Shown: piece after piece, positions 61,360-64,000 of the stretch
Layout of the letters: every line of letters begins with the position of its first letter
How positions within the stretch are numbered: the stretch's first letter is position 1
Source: Torreya grandis
Lineage: Eukaryota; Streptophyta; Pinopsida; Cupressales; Taxaceae
DNA: 64,000 nucleotides
NCBI GenBank assembly: GCA_037957365.1
Contig: JARHVA010000397.1
Coordinates: forward strand, 2,287,001-2,351,000
Reading direction: 5' to 3'
Notes under the pieces: generated by a model
Database searches by the model: none
What the model saw: only the letters and a program-made list of their open reading frames with translations
What the model was told of the DNA's origin: nothing
Made by a program: the position numbers and the translations under genes

Positions 61360-61990
61360 TATTCAGGCCAAGTACATCAAATTTTACACATTTGATTACT
61401 TTTTTACAATCATCACAAGATATTAGATTTAATAACTTTCAAATAATTGATTTATAAACTAAATAGTAAACCTAGTTATAACTATGTTGATTGAGAAGGT
61501 TACTTAACTATAATAGAATTTATTATTGGTCTATCTGCAAAATTTATATCATCTCAAAGATGTTGCACAAAAGAAGATGATAATGAATGAACTTTGAAGT
61601 AATTTAGAGTCTTCAAAATACCTGTGTCATGTTCCTCCTTTTCATATGTCACTTTGATAATATTTTATAACAATCTCCTCAAGATATGGTTGATAAATAA
61701 GTTATAACTAACTTTACTTATTTGTTAACTTTAATTAATTCAAAAAAATCAATTAGTTAACTTAACTTATGTATTCACATTAAGTTTAGATTTAAATTTA
61801 AGACTATAGATAAAATTTGAAATAATAATAAACTAATAACAATTATAATGGGTTGGGGCCCCTTGACTCACTTGAAACCATTTAAATAAATATTGACTAT
61901 GCATAAAAACATTAATAAATACTAACAATTAAATAAAATTTAAACACTCTTAACATTAAATACCATAAGCATTTAACCATTTAAATTAAG
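61360..61990 (-). repeat. LTR-like repeat Y, copy 2 (reversed)
   Basis: Its reverse complement matches 37,030-37,660, with the TATA-like motif at about 61,660 and the same GGAGGAACA and GTATT(TT)GAAGACTCT sequence after it. It is diverged and carries small indels. Confidence 0.6.
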
Positions 61991-64000
61991 TAAATAATAC
62001 AATTAATTACTCTGTAATGTAGTAAACTAATAATTCAATCATTTAAATTCATTGACAACTTGTCTAAATAACAAAATGTTAAAAACACAACTACCCAAAT
62101 ATTGAAAACATAGTTACCATAATTTCCACAATATTCCTAAAATTGTTACCTCTTGAGAGGTGTAGAAATAAATTTTCTTGAAATAACTTGAATGCAGAGA
62201 TAAATAATTTTATGTTTTTTCAAATAAATATGCTAAACCCTTTCAAATTTTATCAGCACTTGGCATGAAACCCTATATCTTAACACATCTATAAATGATA
62301 TATGAACACGATTTTGATGACTAAGAATCCCCTGCTAATAAATAAGATAAAACTTGTACCATGTTTTTAAGAAAACCACAATAATTTTTCTTATAAATCA
62401 TTTGGCTCACATAATAAAATGAATTTCTTAATTAAACATGCCCATGCAAGGCCCATTTTAAGGAGAAAGACCATATCATTGAATCTGTATCAATCTAAAT
62501 GATTGAAATAATATAAATAAAAGGAATAATAAATCCTAACACCAAATACTAAAAACTAAAGTAACCAACTATTTTTTATATTGAAGGATCTAAAAGATGA
62601 AAGAAACATGATTACAAAAGAATTTTTGATTAATCCAAAAATCCCTCTTTGTGTATTTTAATATAATGTTAAATTTGACATTTAAATGACCATCATTATG
62701 CACTTTTTTTGATTTTTTGTGATGGTCATTTGGCCCTCAATTTTAACATAGGAAATGTTTTTTTGTAGATGCATAAAACTGATTTTACTCTGCATAAAAT
62801 GTCTCATAAATAATTCTTTGTTGTAAAATATACTCATATTACCTTCTAAAAATATCATCTTGGTATTACATGCTTCAAATTACTATTTTAATCCCTAATT
62901 TGAGTATAAAATCTTTTAGTATTTGCATGCATGAAAAAATGTGAGTGAAATATTTAAAAGATAGAGACTTCAAACCATCCATTGAATCTATTCCATAGGT
63001 ATGAAACCAAAATAATTTGTATTAAATTTCCATGTATATCTAATTAAGAAAGAAAATTAATCTTTTGAGAAATAACATGCATGTGGAGTCATACAATGCA
63101 TAAGAACACATTCAAAGCCTTTTATCTTCCTTTCTCTTCCTAAATAGAATAATTTTTAAGAGACAACTACAATATCACAAGAAATATCTCCCAATAATAA
63201 AATAACTAGAATAAAAACAATACCCTTTACTAATTCATGCATATAAATATATATATTATAATAAAATATGTATGCAACCATTAAATTTAAAATACTTATT
63301 CCTTTAAATATTTTCCATACTTTCAAGCCTACTAATAATGTATATGTGAGTCGTACTTGATAGATAGTGTATTTATACAATTATGAAAACTAGAATACTC
63401 AAATTCTACCATATTATAAATACGTGTAGGCTTATATACAATGTCATGATTCATAACTAAAATACCATTATTTTTCAATAAAATATGCTTATCTTTAACA
63501 TATTTAAAAAATGAAATTTATTTCATTCACACTATTATGAAGCCGATATAAAACCCAAAATAATACCTTTCAATCCAAGCTTCTACAAACACAACTTTTA
63601 AATTCTCTGTATTTCTCTTTTATGGTAAAATTTCCTACCAACAGAGTTCTAATTCCACTCATAAATCTTTGAAATAACTTCAATAAATAAAAAAAACATA
63701 GATTTTATATCGAAGTAACCAACTTAAATGCAGTAAATTATGTGTTCAACTTATATTAGCTCATAAATTTTGTGACAAACTAAAGTGTTTTGATCAAACT
63801 TATTTATTTCATTATCAAATTAGCAAAAAAGTTATCTTCATAACCAAATTGATCACCAAAACATGAATCAAGGCACATACCAAACATTAAATATACCCTC
63901 AACACCAATTACCATAAATCTAAAAGGATCGAACAATGGACCTATGATCATTAATTATCCATATTTCCAATGTCCATGTGGGTCACCAACTACAAAATAA
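61991..64000. other. Featureless AT-rich stretch
   Basis: No reading frame with recognisable content; the 74-codon minus-strand ORF at 63,156-63,380 is hydrophobic and low-complexity and has no parallel elsewhere. The first 100 bp may still belong to repeat Y. Confidence 0.6.

Noticed and set aside
1..64000. CRISPR arrays, tRNA or rRNA genes, telomeric repeats, organelle insertions
   Set aside because: No regularly spaced direct repeats, no tRNA-like cloverleaf with a GGTTCGAATCC box, no telomere-type arrays and no recognisable plastid or mitochondrial genes were seen on either strand. Faint or short insertions could be missed by eye.

Overview
This window looks like intergenic nuclear DNA from a large, repeat-rich plant genome. 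It is very AT-rich, CG dinucleotides are scarce, and no intact host gene, tRNA, rRNA or organelle insertion could be recognised. What can be read is a nested graveyard of LTR retrotransposons (mostly Ty3/gypsy, Tat/Ogre-like) and L1-type LINEs. Their reading frames are broken mainly at glutamine and tryptophan codons, as expected from long-term deamination of methylated cytosines. A gymnosperm with unusually low GC (Welwitschia is one known example) would fit, but the species cannot be assigned from this sequence; other AT-rich plants are possible.

Layout. 1-8.5 kb: decayed retroelement reading frames (11-1020, 4204-6800, possibly 7990-8480) separated by LTR-like non-coding DNA. 8.5-15.8 kb: essentially non-coding, with one polypurine-tract/LTR candidate at 12.0 kb. 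16.7-23.8 kb: a gypsy element (family Z) with a 5' LTR, primer-site-like motif, gag-protease remnant, polypurine tract and the left half of a 3' LTR. 23.8-38.5 kb: a block whose two ends show that it is inverted. It contains a reversed copy of a long repeat (M2), a LINE ORF2, unclassified coding remnants, an LTR (family Y) and the missing right half of the Z LTR. 38.5-56.1 kb: two direct repeat units made of modules M1 and M2, with a younger, internally deleted LINE in the first M1. 56.2-60.5 kb: two abutting LTR-like copies (family W) followed by a gypsy gag remnant. 60.6-64 kb: an A-rich repeat, an inverted copy of LTR Y, then featureless AT-rich DNA.

The most striking result is structural. 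Turning 23,811-38,484 around would rejoin the two halves of the Z LTR at the same LTR position. It would also place reversed M2 directly against M1 at 38,485, just as M2 meets M1 at about 48,589. The ancestral arrangement was therefore a tandem series M2-M1-spacer-M2-M1-spacer-M2 beside a Z element, later broken by a roughly 14.7-kb inversion (or an assembly misorientation). The second notable feature is a LINE at 39,788-41,570. It has 17-bp target-site duplications and an empty site in the paralogous unit. It retains ORF1 and the first codons of ORF2 but lacks the rest of ORF2. No functional gene network is supported.
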